Shown: one piece after another, positions 47,871 through 56,369 of the stretch
Layout: each line of letters opens with the position of its first letter
Position numbering within the stretch: position 1 is the first letter of the stretch
NCBI RefSeq assembly: GCF_022009635.1
Contig: NZ_CP091716.1
Location: 2,681,001 to 2,745,000, forward strand
Length of the DNA: 64,000 bases
From: Variovorax paradoxus
GTDB lineage: Bacteria > Pseudomonadota > Gammaproteobacteria > Burkholderiales > Burkholderiaceae_C
Direction of reading: 5' to 3'
Made by a program: the position numbers and the translations under genes
The notes under the pieces: model-generated
The model's database searches: none
Told to the model about the DNA's origin: nothing
The model's input: only the letters and a program-made list of their open reading frames with translations

Positions 47871-48292
47871 AGCTCGCCATTCGCAATGGTGCGGTGGATG
47901 GCGTGCATGCTTTGGTCGAAGGCCGCGCGGGGCAGGCTGCATTGCCAGTCGACCGAAGGCGCGGTGGGCGCGGTGGGCGCGACGTCGGGCCAGGGCAGTG
48001 CTTGGTCGTGCACGCCGAACCATGCCAGCGGGCCGTCGGCTTCGTGCACCACGAATGCGGGGTCGAAGGCCGTGGCGGCCTCGTAGCGGAGGTAGCCCAC
48101 GCACCAGCGGCCCTCGCGTGCCATCGCCTCGACGGCCTCCAGCACCGGCCGCACCTCGCCGGCGGTCCGCGCCACCAGCACGCGCGACGGCGCGCCGAAG
48201 GCCATGCGCAGCCGGCGCGCGCCGTCGCCGCGCGGCTCCGCGAAATCGATCAGCGCGCTCAAGCCGGAAAGCGTCTTGCCGTCACCCTGCAT
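47865..48292 (-). pseudogene. pabB: pabB-pabC fusion, 5' fragment
   Basis: N-terminal ~141 residues of the fused PabB-PabC gene, ATG at 48292 (MQGDGKTLSGLSALIDFAEP). Recognisable: FGAPSRVLVARTAGEVRPVLEAVEAMAREGRWCVGYLRYEAATAFDPAFVV and the start of the chorismate-binding core HAIHRTIANGELY, which continues as QVNYTAAL in the 3' fragment. After the IS junction the frame reads 19-odd IS-encoded residues and stops at 47807. The 5' 428 bp plus 1,360 bp of the 3' part, counting the duplication once, make 1,788 bp = 596 codons in frame. The start overlaps the TAXI gene stop by 11 bp. Confidence 0.9.
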
Positions 48293-49661
48293 TGCTCGTT
48301 GCGGCCACCACCGGCTCGGCTTCCGGCGTGCCCCGCGCGAGCACGCGCTTGCGCACCGCATAGATGTTGTTGCGCAACGCGTAGAGCTCGTCGGCGTACG
48401 ACAGCGGCACCGCCACCTTGTTGACGGTGCGGTCGAGCTGGTCGAGGTCGTCCAGCAGCGCCTTCTGCTCGCCCTTGTGCGCATCGACCTTGGCCTCGAT
48501 GTCGCGCAGCCGCGCATACCAGCGGAACACGCGGCGGCGCACGCGGAACTGGTAGAGCGGCGGCACCACGCGGCTCAGCGGCAGCATCAGCACCAGCAGG
48601 CCGCCCAGCACGAGCCACATGCGCTCGACCAGGTTGCTGGCCCAGAACGGCAGGTAGCGCTGCCAGGCCGGCGGCGTGCCGTTGATGGCACGGTCGCCTT
48701 CGGGGCTCACCGGCAGTTCGCTGGTGCGCGTGTTGGGGAAGTCGCGTGCCCGGTTGAACCAGCCCGCGCCGCTGTGCAGCGTCTGCGCCGACTGCGCGAA
48801 CAGCTGCCGCAGGGCGGGGTGCGTCGCGTCGCGCGACAGCAGCGACGTGGTGGCCGCGAGCAGCGACACATCGTGCGGCGGCAGGTCCTTGGCCAGGTCG
48901 ACCACGCCGCGCGGCAGCGTCACAGCCGACAGGAACGGGAAGCGGCGCGAGTAGGCGTCGGCCTGGCCGAAGTCCATGAGCTTGATGTCGTCCGAGCGCA
49001 GCAGGTGTTGCACCTGGGGCGACTGCGGCGCCGACGACAGCACGATGGCGTCGAGCAGCCCGGCCTGCAGCGCCTCGGCGGCGGCGGCCTGTTCGAGGTT
49101 CGACAGCAGCAGGTCGTCGGGGCCGAGCCGGTTGGCCTTGAGCATGCGCTCCATGATGTCGGGCAGGCCGCTGCCCGGCAGGTCGACGTTCACGCGCAGG
49201 CCGCGCAGTTGCGTGAGCGATGTCAGCGTGCCGGTCTTCTTGTCGATCTTCTGCGCCGAGTCGGCGCGGTAGAACAGCCAGATCGGCTCGAAGAACAGGC
49301 TGCCGAGCGAGGTCAGGCCGGCTTCCTCGTCGGCCACCGGGTCGGCGCTGCCGCCGCGCACGAAGCCCACGTCGGCGCCGCCCGTGCGCAGAAGCTGCAG
49401 GTTCTCGGTCGAGCCCGAGGTGGGCTTGAGCTCCACCTCGATGCCGGCGCGCTTGAGCGCTTCCGCATAGTGCTTGCCGAACTGCGCGTAGGCGCTGCCC
49501 GTGGGACCGGTGGCGAGCGTGACGTGCTTGGGCGGTTGCGGCTGCAGCCACCAGTAGGCGGCCACCAGCAGGCCGATCACGATGAACACGATCGGACCCG
49601 CCGAAGCGATCAGGTCGCGGATCGACAGCAGGATCAGCTTCAAGGTTCTGGGGAACGCCAT
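48282..49661 (-). CDS. TAXI family TRAP transporter solute-binding subunit, membrane-anchored
   Basis: 459-residue protein. Residues about 20-40 form an N-terminal membrane anchor (AGPIVFIVIGLLVAAYWW). The TAXI-type binding domain follows: HVTLATGPTGSAYAQFGKHYAEALKRAGIEVELKPTSGSTENLQLLRTGGADVGFVRGG. A second transmembrane helix (LVERMWLVLGGLLVLMLPLSRVVPPLY, about residues 350-376) precedes a C-terminal region with charged helices (DIEAKVDAHKGEQKALLDDLDQLDRTVNKV), probably coiled-coil. This double-anchored, extended form is longer than soluble TAXI proteins of ~320 residues. No DctM/DctQ partner is nearby. Overlaps pabB by 11 bp. Confidence 0.87.
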   Translation of the reverse strand: MAFPRTLKLILLSIRDLIASAGPIVFIVIGLLVAAYWWLQPQPPKHVTLATGPTGSAYAQFGKHYAEALKRAGIEVELKPTSGSTENLQLLRTGGADVGFVRGGSADPVADEEAGLTSLGSLFFEPIWLFYRADSAQKIDKKTGTLTSLTQLRGLRVNVDLPGSGLPDIMERMLKANRLGPDDLLLSNLEQAAAAEALQAGLLDAIVLSSAPQSPQVQHLLRSDDIKLMDFGQADAYSRRFPFLSAVTLPRGVVDLAKDLPPHDVSLLAATTSLLSRDATHPALRQLFAQSAQTLHSGAGWFNRARDFPNTRTSELPVSPEGDRAINGTPPAWQRYLPFWASNLVERMWLVLGGLLVLMLPLSRVVPPLYQFRVRRRVFRWYARLRDIEAKVDAHKGEQKALLDDLDQLDRTVNKVAVPLSYADELYALRNNIYAVRKRVLARGTPEAEPVVAATSNAG

Positions 49662-49682
49662 GGTGGTCTTCTCGTGAAGTGT

Positions 49683-50711
49683 TCAGCCGCGCGCCGCGCC
49701 GAGGTCGGCGGCACAGGGAATGTGCAGCTCGCCCACCGTCACCGCGCGCGCCGCATGCACCGCGCGCAAGGTGGCAATGGCAACCGCTTCGGCGGCCATG
49801 GTGCTGAGCACCGTCATGCCCGGTGCGTTGCCTTCCAGCGGCACCCGGCCGGTGGCCAGCGCGAACAGCGTGTCGCCGTCGCTCATGGTGTGCACCGGGT
49901 TGATGGCGCGGGCCAGCCCGTCGTGCGCCACGTTGGCGAGGCGGTTGGCCTGCACCTTGGTGAGCACCGCGTCGGTGGCGATCACGCCGATGGTGGTGTT
50001 GGTGCCCGCCAGCAGCGGCTTGGGCAGCTCGCCGCGCAGCAGCGCGCGGCGGGTGTCGAGCAGCGACTTGCCGTCTTCGGTGCGCGCGCCGGCCACGGGC
50101 TGGCCGGTGTTGTGGTCGATCACGTCGCCCAGCGAGTTGACGGCGATCAGCGCGCCGACGGTGACGCCGCCGACCTTGACCGACGCGGTGCCGATGCCGC
50201 CCTTCATCGCGCGGTTCACGCCGAAGAGCTTGCCCACCAGCGCGCCGGTGCCCGCGCCCACGTTGCCCTCCGCGGGCGCCGCGGTGCTGGCGGCCTCGCA
50301 GGCGGCATAGCCGGCGGCGGCGTCGGGGCGGATGCGCGCATCGCCCATCGGCAGGTCGAACAGCACGGCGGCGGGCACGATGGGCAGGGTGCCGAAGCGC
50401 ACGTCCATGCCGATGCCGCGCTCTTCCATCCAGCGCATGGCGCCCTCGGCGGCGGCCAGGCCCCAGGCGCTGCCGCCCGCGAGCATCACGGCATGCACCT
50501 GCTGCACCAGGTTGCCGGGCGCGAGCAGGTCGGTCTCGCGCGTGCCGGGCGCGGCGCCGCGCACGTCGACACCGCCCACGGCGCCGTCGCGCGCCATGAT
50601 CACGGTGCAGCCGGTGGGGCGGCGGGTGTCGGAGAAATGGCCGACTTCGATGCCGGCGACGTCGGTGATGGAACCGGCGGAATGGGAGAGTGTGGAAGAG
50701 GGGGCTGACAT
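49683..50711 (-). CDS. P1 family peptidase (DmpA/BapA-like)
   Basis: 342-residue Ntn-type aminopeptidase of peptidase family S58. Features: AGSITDVAGIEVGHFSDTRRPTGCTVIM, APGTRETDLLAPGNLVQQVHAVMLAGGSAWGLAAAEGAMRWMEERGIG, EGNVGAGTGALVGKLFG, and the expected self-cleavage region LLAGTNTTIGVIATDAVLTK, in which the nucleophile is probably a Thr (DmpA has Ser). Family members cleave N-terminal residues from peptides, amides or beta-peptides. 21 bp upstream of the TAXI gene on the same strand and divergent from the FAD enzyme. Confidence 0.9.
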   Translation of the reverse strand: MSAPSSTLSHSAGSITDVAGIEVGHFSDTRRPTGCTVIMARDGAVGGVDVRGAAPGTRETDLLAPGNLVQQVHAVMLAGGSAWGLAAAEGAMRWMEERGIGMDVRFGTLPIVPAAVLFDLPMGDARIRPDAAAGYAACEAASTAAPAEGNVGAGTGALVGKLFGVNRAMKGGIGTASVKVGGVTVGALIAVNSLGDVIDHNTGQPVAGARTEDGKSLLDTRRALLRGELPKPLLAGTNTTIGVIATDAVLTKVQANRLANVAHDGLARAINPVHTMSDGDTLFALATGRVPLEGNAPGMTVLSTMAAEAVAIATLRAVHAARAVTVGELHIPCAADLGAARG

Positions 50712-50751
50712 GGCGGCCGATTATGAGACCGCATCCTCTACGATCTGCGCC

Positions 50752-52047
50752 ATGACGGTTGCAAGAAGTTTCTCTTCCGCGGGCACTGCCCGACACGTGG
50801 TGGTGATCGGCGCTGGCGCGGTCGGAAGCGCCACCGCCATCGAGGCGCTGCGCGCGGGCCTGCGCGTGACGGTGGTGGAGCCCGGCGAGCCGGGCGGCCA
50901 GCACGCAACCAGCTACGGCAATGCCGGCTGGCTCTCGTCGCACTCGGTGGTGCCGCCCGCGCTGCCGGGTGCATGGCGCAAGGTGCCGGGCTGGCTGGCC
51001 GATCCGCTCGGACCGCTGGCCCTGCGCTGGCGCTACCTGCCGCGCGCCTTGCCGTGGCTGCTGCGCTACCTGGCCTCGGGCTGGACCGAGGCGCGCGTGC
51101 AGCGCACCGCCGACGCGCTGCGCACGCTGCTGGCCGATGCCCCGACGCTGCACGCGCAACTGGCCACCGAAGCCGGCGTGCCCCAGCTCATCGAGCAGCG
51201 CGGGCTGCTGCATGCCTACCGCTCGCGCGCGGAGTTCGAAGGCGACGCGCTCGGCTGGCGCGTACGCCGGCGCACCGGAGTGCAGTGGGAAGAGTGGCCG
51301 GAGGAAGAACTGCGCCGCCGCGAACCCGACCTCGACGCGCGCTACACGCTCGGCGTCTTCGTGCCCGAAGCCGGCCACTGCCGCAACCCGGGCGCCTACG
51401 TGGCCGCGCTGGCACGGCATGCGCTCGATGCAGGCGCCGAACGCATCGCAACCCGCGCGACGGGCTTCCGCATCGAGGGCGGCCGGCTGCGCGCCGTGCT
51501 CACCGAAAGCGGCGAGATCGTCTGCGACGGTGCCGCCGTCTGTGCCGGCGCGCGTTCCGGCCCGCTGGCCGCCGCGGCGGGCTCCGCGGTGCCGCTGGAG
51601 TCGGAGCGCGGCTATCACGTGGTCGTCGAGGACGCCAAGGTCGGCCCGCGCACGCCGACGATGGTGGCCGACGGCAAGCTCATCGCGCATTGGATGGACG
51701 GCGGCCTGCGCGCGGCGGGGCAGGTGGAGATCGCCGGCCTCGAGGCCGCACCCGACTGGCGGCGTGCCGAGATCCTGCATGCGCATCTGCGATCGATGTT
51801 CCCTTCGCTTGCCCGGGCCGAGCCGGGTGCGACTTCCGTCAGGCACTGGCTGGGACATCGCCCGAGCCTGCCCGACGGGCTGCCCTGCATCGGCCCGGCG
51901 GCCGCCACTTCGGACGTGGTGCTGGCCTTCGGGCATGGCCACGTCGGCCTGTGCGGCTCCGCGCGCACGGGGCGGCTGGCCGCGCAGCTGCTCGCGGGCG
52001 CCGCGCCGGAGATCCCGCTGGCGCCCTTCGACCCGGCGCGCTTCTAG
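50752..52047 (+). CDS. FAD-dependent oxidoreductase, D-amino-acid dehydrogenase-like
   Basis: 431-residue flavoenzyme. The dinucleotide-binding motif is HVVVIGAGAVGSATAIEALRAGLRVTVVEP (residues about 15-44), followed by the DadA-like GGQHATSYGNAGWLSSHSVVPPALPG. The C-terminal substrate/FAD motif is SVRHWLGHRPSLPDGLPCIGPAAATSDVVLAFGHGHVGLCGSARTGRLAAQLL. The ATG at 50752 is chosen because one at 50710 overlaps the divergent P1-peptidase start. It probably oxidises D-amino acids or related amines and passes electrons to the respiratory chain. Single gene. Confidence 0.88.
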   Translation: MTVARSFSSAGTARHVVVIGAGAVGSATAIEALRAGLRVTVVEPGEPGGQHATSYGNAGWLSSHSVVPPALPGAWRKVPGWLADPLGPLALRWRYLPRALPWLLRYLASGWTEARVQRTADALRTLLADAPTLHAQLATEAGVPQLIEQRGLLHAYRSRAEFEGDALGWRVRRRTGVQWEEWPEEELRRREPDLDARYTLGVFVPEAGHCRNPGAYVAALARHALDAGAERIATRATGFRIEGGRLRAVLTESGEIVCDGAAVCAGARSGPLAAAAGSAVPLESERGYHVVVEDAKVGPRTPTMVADGKLIAHWMDGGLRAAGQVEIAGLEAAPDWRRAEILHAHLRSMFPSLARAEPGATSVRHWLGHRPSLPDGLPCIGPAAATSDVVLAFGHGHVGLCGSARTGRLAAQLLAGAAPEIPLAPFDPARF

Positions 52048-52071
52048 CGTTCGGCGCGCGCCAGTTCGGCC

Positions 52072-52362
52072 TCAGTTCGCCGGTGTCAGCGACAGCACGG
52101 TGAGCGCGCCGTCGACCTTGTCGGCCGTGAACTGCACCTTGTCGCCCGGCTTCACCTTGGCGAGCAGCGCGGGGTCGCTCACGCGGAACACCATCGTCAT
52201 GCCCGTCATCTCGAGGTTGGGAATGTCGCCGTGCCTCAGCGTGATCTTCTTCGCGTCGACATCGATCTTGCGCACCTCGCCTTCGACGGAAGGCAGCGCG
52301 GCCTGGGCGAAGGCCGCGGCGGCGAGCAGGGCGGCGGACAGGGCGGTGAACAGTTTTTTCAT
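52072..52362 (-). CDS. CusF-like periplasmic copper-binding protein
   Basis: 96-residue exported protein. Sec signal MKKLFTALSAALLAAAAFAQA, then one CusF-type OB domain: VEGEVRKIDVDAKKITLRHGDIPNLEMTGMTMVFRVSDPALLAKVKPGDKVQFTADKV. The ligands expected for Cu(I)/Ag(I), a His (RHGDIP) and two Met (MTGMTM), are present. Last gene of the copper block (35 bp after DUF411). Normally partner to CusCBA pumps or periplasmic copper oxidases. Confidence 0.9.
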   Translation of the reverse strand: MKKLFTALSAALLAAAAFAQAALPSVEGEVRKIDVDAKKITLRHGDIPNLEMTGMTMVFRVSDPALLAKVKPGDKVQFTADKVDGALTVLSLTPAN

Positions 52363-52397
52363 GATGATGTGTTTCCTGTAAGAGGTTGCCTGGTGAT

Positions 52398-52859
52398 TCA
52401 GCGGTGGCTCTGGAAGACGCGGGTGCTGCCGTCGGCCAGCACGAGCAGCACGTCGTAGGGATCGCGGCGGTCGCCGTAGGCGGGGCCGTCCATGCCCGGC
52501 GAGCCGATCGGCATGCCGGGCACCGCGAGGCCGACGGCCTTGGGCTTTTCCTTCAGCAGGCGGTGCACGTCGCTCGCGGGCACGTGGCCTTCGATGGCGT
52601 AGCCGCCGACCCGCCCGGTGTGGCAGGAGCCCAGCTTGGCGGGAATGCCCAGCCGCTCGCGCGCGGCGGTGTTGCCGTCGTCGTGCACGCGCGTGGCGAA
52701 GCCGTTCTTGTTGAGGTGCTTCACCCAGTCCTGGCAGCAGCCGCAGCTCGGGTCTTTCCAGATCTCGACCATGGGCGCGGCGGCCAGGGCGGAGAGCGGC
52801 AGGGTGGATGCGAGCGCGAGCAGCGGGGCCGTTCGCTTGAGCAGGGTTCGTCGTTGCAT
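52398..52859 (-). CDS. DUF411 metal-binding protein
   Basis: 153-residue exported protein. The N-terminus (MQRRTLLKRTAPLLALASTLPLSALA) is a Sec or Tat-like signal with paired Arg. The domain contains KDPSCGCCQDWVKHLNKNGF with the CGCC motif, GSCHTGRVGGYAIEGHVPASDVHRLLKEKP and a His-rich set suited to metal binding. Family DUF411 occurs with copper-resistance genes. Between the cupredoxin and CusF-like genes. Confidence 0.9.
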   Translation of the reverse strand: MQRRTLLKRTAPLLALASTLPLSALAAAPMVEIWKDPSCGCCQDWVKHLNKNGFATRVHDDGNTAARERLGIPAKLGSCHTGRVGGYAIEGHVPASDVHRLLKEKPKAVGLAVPGMPIGSPGMDGPAYGDRRDPYDVLLVLADGSTRVFQSHR

Positions 52860-52872
52860 GGCGTGTTCCTCG

Positions 52873-53397
52873 TCAGGGTTTGGTTCTTGCGGCGGCTGCC
52901 AGCACGCGCACGCGGCCGGCCATGCCGAGTTCGTAGTGGTCCTTCACCAGGCAGGCGAAGTCGAAGTCGCCGGCGCGGTTGAAGGTCCAGACCATGTCGC
53001 CGGTCTTGCCCGGGGGCACATGCACCATCCACGGGTCGTCGTGCTCCATGCCCGGGAATTTCTTCATCATGGCTGCGTGCGCCTCGATCTCGGCGGTGGT
53101 GCCGAGCACCAGTTCGTGCAGGTCCTTGCCGCGGTTCTTCAGGCGCAGGCGGATGGTGTCGCCTTCGCGCACTTCGATGACCGAGGGCGTGAAGGTCATG
53201 TCGTCGGCCATCGCGATGTCGATGGTGCGTTTCACCGCGCTGGCCTTGCCGGCGATGCCCCAGGGCTTCTGCTCCGGCGCGAGCGCGGCGGCGGCGCCGG
53301 CCGGCTTGGGGCCGTTGTGGGCCTCGTGCGCCTGCGCGGCGGAGGCGGCTGCCGCAAGCGCAAGGCAGGCGGCGATGGATGCGAGTGTCTTGTTCAT
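52873..53397 (-). CDS. Cupredoxin-domain copper protein
   Basis: 174-residue periplasmic protein. Sec signal MNKTLASIAACLALAAAASAAQA with a mature HEAHNG start. The cupredoxin domain runs MADDMTFTPSVIEVREGDTIRLRLKNRGKDLHELVLG to the C-terminal FNRAGDFDFACLVKDHYELGMAGRVRV; the type-1 copper ligands are expected to be His in DLHEL and Cys, His and Met in C-LVKD-H-YELG-M. An inserted helical/Met-His loop EIEAHAAMMKKFPGMEHDDPWMVHV may add copper sites. Sits 29 bp after the multicopper oxidase. Confidence 0.92.
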   Translation of the reverse strand: MNKTLASIAACLALAAAASAAQAHEAHNGPKPAGAAAALAPEQKPWGIAGKASAVKRTIDIAMADDMTFTPSVIEVREGDTIRLRLKNRGKDLHELVLGTTAEIEAHAAMMKKFPGMEHDDPWMVHVPPGKTGDMVWTFNRAGDFDFACLVKDHYELGMAGRVRVLAAAARTKP

Positions 53398-53426
53398 GAG
53401 GTGGGTTCCAAGAAAGAGTCGGAGGG

Positions 53427-54818
53427 TCAGTGGTCGTGGGCGCCCTGGCCCGAAGGCTTGCGCACGCTGGCGTCGGTCTTGTTGCTGTTGTCGTTGCCGG
53501 CGGAAGGCGTGCTGCGAGTGGCCGGCGGCACATTGGCCCCCGGAACTTCGCGCGCGACCGTGCCCGCCGGATGCCTGAACCAGCCCGGGTCGCGGTAGTC
53601 GCCCGTCTTCTGGTCGCGCCGCACCTTCAGCAGCGTGAACATGCCGCCCATCTCGGCCGAGCCGAAGGGGCCGGTGCCGGTCATCATCGGCACGGTGTTG
53701 TCGGGAATGGGCATCTCCATCTCGCCCATGTCGGCCATGCCCTTGTCGCCCATCACCATGTAGTCGGGCACGAGCTTGCGGATCTTCTCGGCCACGCCCT
53801 TCTGGTCGACGCCGATCATGGTCGGCACCTCGTGGCCCATCGGGCCCATGGTGTGGTGCGCCTTGTGGCAGTGCAACGCCCAGTCGCCTTCCTCGTCGGC
53901 GATGAACTCCATCTGCCGCATCTGGCCCACCGCCACGTCGACCGACACCTCGGGCCAGCGCGCGGTGCGCGGCACCGGGCCGCCGTCGGTGCCCGTCACC
54001 TCGAACTCGTGGCCGTGGATGTGGATCGGGTGGTTGGTCATCGTGAGGTTGCCCACGCGGATGCGCACCCGGTCGCCGCGGCGCACGTTCAGCGTGTCGA
54101 TGGCCGGGAACACGCGGCTGTTGAAACTCCAGATGTTGAAGTCGGTCATGGTGTTGACCTTGGGCGTGGCGCTGCCGGGCTCCACGTCGAAGCTGCCGAG
54201 CAGGAAGCAGAAGTCGCGCTGCACCGGCTCGATCAGCGGATGGCTGTTTTTCGGGTGCGTGACCCAGAAGCCCATCATTCCCATGGCCATCTGCACCATC
54301 TCGTCGGCGTGCGGGTGATACATGAAGGTGCCGGGCCGGCGCGCGGTGAACTCGTAGACGAAGGTCTTGCCCGGCGGGATGTGGGGCTGCGTGATGCCGC
54401 CCACGCCGTCCATGCCGTTGGGCAGGCGCTGGCCGTGCCAGTGCACGGTGGTGTGCTCGGGCAGCCGGTTGGTCACGAAGATGCGCACGCGGTCGCCCTC
54501 GACCACCTCGATGGTCGGGCCGGGCGACTGGCCGTTGTAGCCCCACATGTTGACCTTGAAGCCCGGCGCCATCTCGCGCACCACGGGCTCGGCGACGAGG
54601 TGGAATTCCTTGACGCCGGCGTTCATGCGCCAGGGCAGCGTCCAGCCGTTGAGCGTGACGACGGGGTTGTAGGGCCGGCCGTTGGGCGGCATGAGCGGCG
54701 GCGCGGTGGCTGTCGAGCCCTGCGACACCGGCTCCGGCAGCGCGGCCATGGCCACGCGGCTCACCGTGGTGGCGGCAACGGCGGTGGCCGCGCCGGCGAA
54801 GAAGTTGCGACGGTTCAT
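53427..54818 (-). CDS. Multicopper oxidase (copper resistance type)
   Basis: 463-residue periplasmic oxidase, probably oxidising Cu(I) to Cu(II). Twin-arginine signal [25 protein letters not shown]. Copper ligand motifs are all present: TTVHWHGQRLPNGMDGV, GTFMYHPHADEMVQM, TNHPIHIHGHEFEVTG and the type-1/trinuclear block WALHCHKAHHTMGPMGHEVPTMIGV. A Met-rich loop (MVMGDKGMADMGEMEMPIPDN) near the C-terminus fits cuprous binding. It starts one base after the TolC-like gene, ATG at 54818, and belongs to one transcript. Confidence 0.94.
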   Translation of the reverse strand: MNRRNFFAGAATAVAATTVSRVAMAALPEPVSQGSTATAPPLMPPNGRPYNPVVTLNGWTLPWRMNAGVKEFHLVAEPVVREMAPGFKVNMWGYNGQSPGPTIEVVEGDRVRIFVTNRLPEHTTVHWHGQRLPNGMDGVGGITQPHIPPGKTFVYEFTARRPGTFMYHPHADEMVQMAMGMMGFWVTHPKNSHPLIEPVQRDFCFLLGSFDVEPGSATPKVNTMTDFNIWSFNSRVFPAIDTLNVRRGDRVRIRVGNLTMTNHPIHIHGHEFEVTGTDGGPVPRTARWPEVSVDVAVGQMRQMEFIADEEGDWALHCHKAHHTMGPMGHEVPTMIGVDQKGVAEKIRKLVPDYMVMGDKGMADMGEMEMPIPDNTVPMMTGTGPFGSAEMGGMFTLLKVRRDQKTGDYRDPGWFRHPAGTVAREVPGANVPPATRSTPSAGNDNSNKTDASVRKPSGQGAHDH

Positions 54819-54819
54819 G

Positions 54820-56292
54820 TCAGTGGCCTCCCGCCGCGGGTGTTTCGCCGGCCGCCGCGGTCTGCAGCGCCGTCATGCCTCCGGGCGAGCTGCCCGTGAG
54901 CACCAGTTGAAGATCGGTGTCCGCCAGCCAGAAGTCGCGCTGCGCCTCGATGCCGGCATTCACCGCGAGCACGCTGGCGCGGGTTTCGCCCAGCAGTTCC
55001 CACACGCTCGCGAGCATGCCGTTGTAGCGCAGCACCATCTCTTCGTTGACCTGCTTGCGCAGCGGCAGCACCTCGTCGCGGTAGCGGCGGGCAATGGCGT
55101 ATGCCGTGTTCCAGCCTTGCCATGCCTCGCGCGCCTCGCTCGCGGCCAGCACGCCCACGTCGCGCACGCGGGCGGCCGATTGCAGGTACAGCGCCTCGGC
55201 GCGGCCGTTGCGTGCCTGGCCCCAGTCGAAGATGGGAATGGGCAGGTCGAGCTCGAAGCCGCGCTTGGTGCTGCGCGAGCGGTCGGCGCCGTTGTCGAAC
55301 TTGGTGTTGCGCACCACGCCGAGCTCCATCGCATTGATCACGCTGGTGGCGTGCGTGAGGCCAAGCGAGCTGGCCACCGCCGTGTTCTGCGCGGTGGCCG
55401 AACGCACGTCGAGCCGGTCGCGCAGCGCCAGCGCCTGCACGTCGCCGAGTTCCGGCGCGGCCTTGGGCAGCGGCGGCAGGCGGTCGGGCAGGGTGTAGGC
55501 GGTATCGCCGCCGCTCAGGCCGAGCAGCCGGGTGAGCTGCTCGCGCGAGGCGACGGCGGCCTGCTCGGCGCGGGCGAGCTGCGCCGAGGCGTCGGCCAGC
55601 AGCAACTGTTCGCGCGTGCGCTGCAGCGTGCTCCAGTTGCCGGCCTTGGCCATGCGGTGCGCGAGTTCGGCGCCGGCTTCGGCGGCCTCCTTCGCGTCGC
55701 GCAGATAGGCCACGCTCTGCTGCGCGGCCACCGCGCGCACCCAGGCGCGGCGGGTGTCGGCGGCCAGCACCAGCACGCTCTGCGCCGCCTGCAGCTTGGC
55801 CGACTCATGCCGCTGGCCGGCCCAGCGCGCCTGCCACGGCAGCGTGAGCAGGCCCACCACGTTGAAGCTCAGCATGCGCTCTATTTCGCGCTCGCTGCCT
55901 TCGGTCAGGCGGCTGATGGCGAACACCGGATTCGGCAGGCTCGCGGCCTGTACGCGGTCGGCGTCGCTCAACTGCAGCGTGGCGAAGGCATCCTGCACGC
56001 GCGGGCTGTTGACCAGCGCGATGCGCACCGCGGCCTCGGCATCCAGCGGCTGCGCGAGCAGCTCGCCAATGCGCTTGCGCGAGGCATCGTCCGGCGCGCG
56101 CTGGGCCGTGGCGCCGGCCATCAGCGGGTTGCCGGAGGTCAGCGCCTGCACGTCGGCGCTGCCGCCGTCGGATGAAAGGCTGGCACAGCCGGCCAGCACC
56201 AGGGCAGCGGCCAGCGCGGCCGTGGTCCGGATGAATGAAACGGAAGAAGGGGAATCGCGGCCGGCGGGCGGCCGGCCAATGATGAGGGTCAC
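54820..56292 (-). CDS. TolC-family outer-membrane efflux lipoprotein
   Basis: 490-residue outer-membrane factor. The lipobox LAGCASL (Cys about residue 35) follows an unusually long N-terminus. The two TolC repeats of long alpha-helical hairpins with beta-strands are represented by EAAVRIALVNSPRVQDAFATLQLSDADRVQAASLPNPVFAISR and GFELDLPIPIFDWGQARNGRAEALYLQSAARVRDVG. Usual partners, a membrane-fusion protein and an RND pump, are absent here. One base before the multicopper oxidase, which indicates joint function in copper export or tolerance. Confidence 0.88.
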   Translation of the reverse strand: MTLIIGRPPAGRDSPSSVSFIRTTAALAAALVLAGCASLSSDGGSADVQALTSGNPLMAGATAQRAPDDASRKRIGELLAQPLDAEAAVRIALVNSPRVQDAFATLQLSDADRVQAASLPNPVFAISRLTEGSEREIERMLSFNVVGLLTLPWQARWAGQRHESAKLQAAQSVLVLAADTRRAWVRAVAAQQSVAYLRDAKEAAEAGAELAHRMAKAGNWSTLQRTREQLLLADASAQLARAEQAAVASREQLTRLLGLSGGDTAYTLPDRLPPLPKAAPELGDVQALALRDRLDVRSATAQNTAVASSLGLTHATSVINAMELGVVRNTKFDNGADRSRSTKRGFELDLPIPIFDWGQARNGRAEALYLQSAARVRDVGVLAASEAREAWQGWNTAYAIARRYRDEVLPLRKQVNEEMVLRYNGMLASVWELLGETRASVLAVNAGIEAQRDFWLADTDLQLVLTGSSPGGMTALQTAAAGETPAAGGH

Positions 56293-56369
56293 GCTCGATC
56301 TCCATGAGCAATACGACGGACGCCGCGAGCCGGAACAGGCTCACCGCGGACGGACTACGGGCAGGGAGA

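Noticed and set aside
48259..51942. Very long minus-strand open frame (1,227 codons) across TAXI, peptidase and FAD genes
   Set aside because: It is an out-of-frame shadow produced by high GC; its translation is Arg/Ala/Gly-rich without domains, and genes with clear family motifs cover the same DNA.
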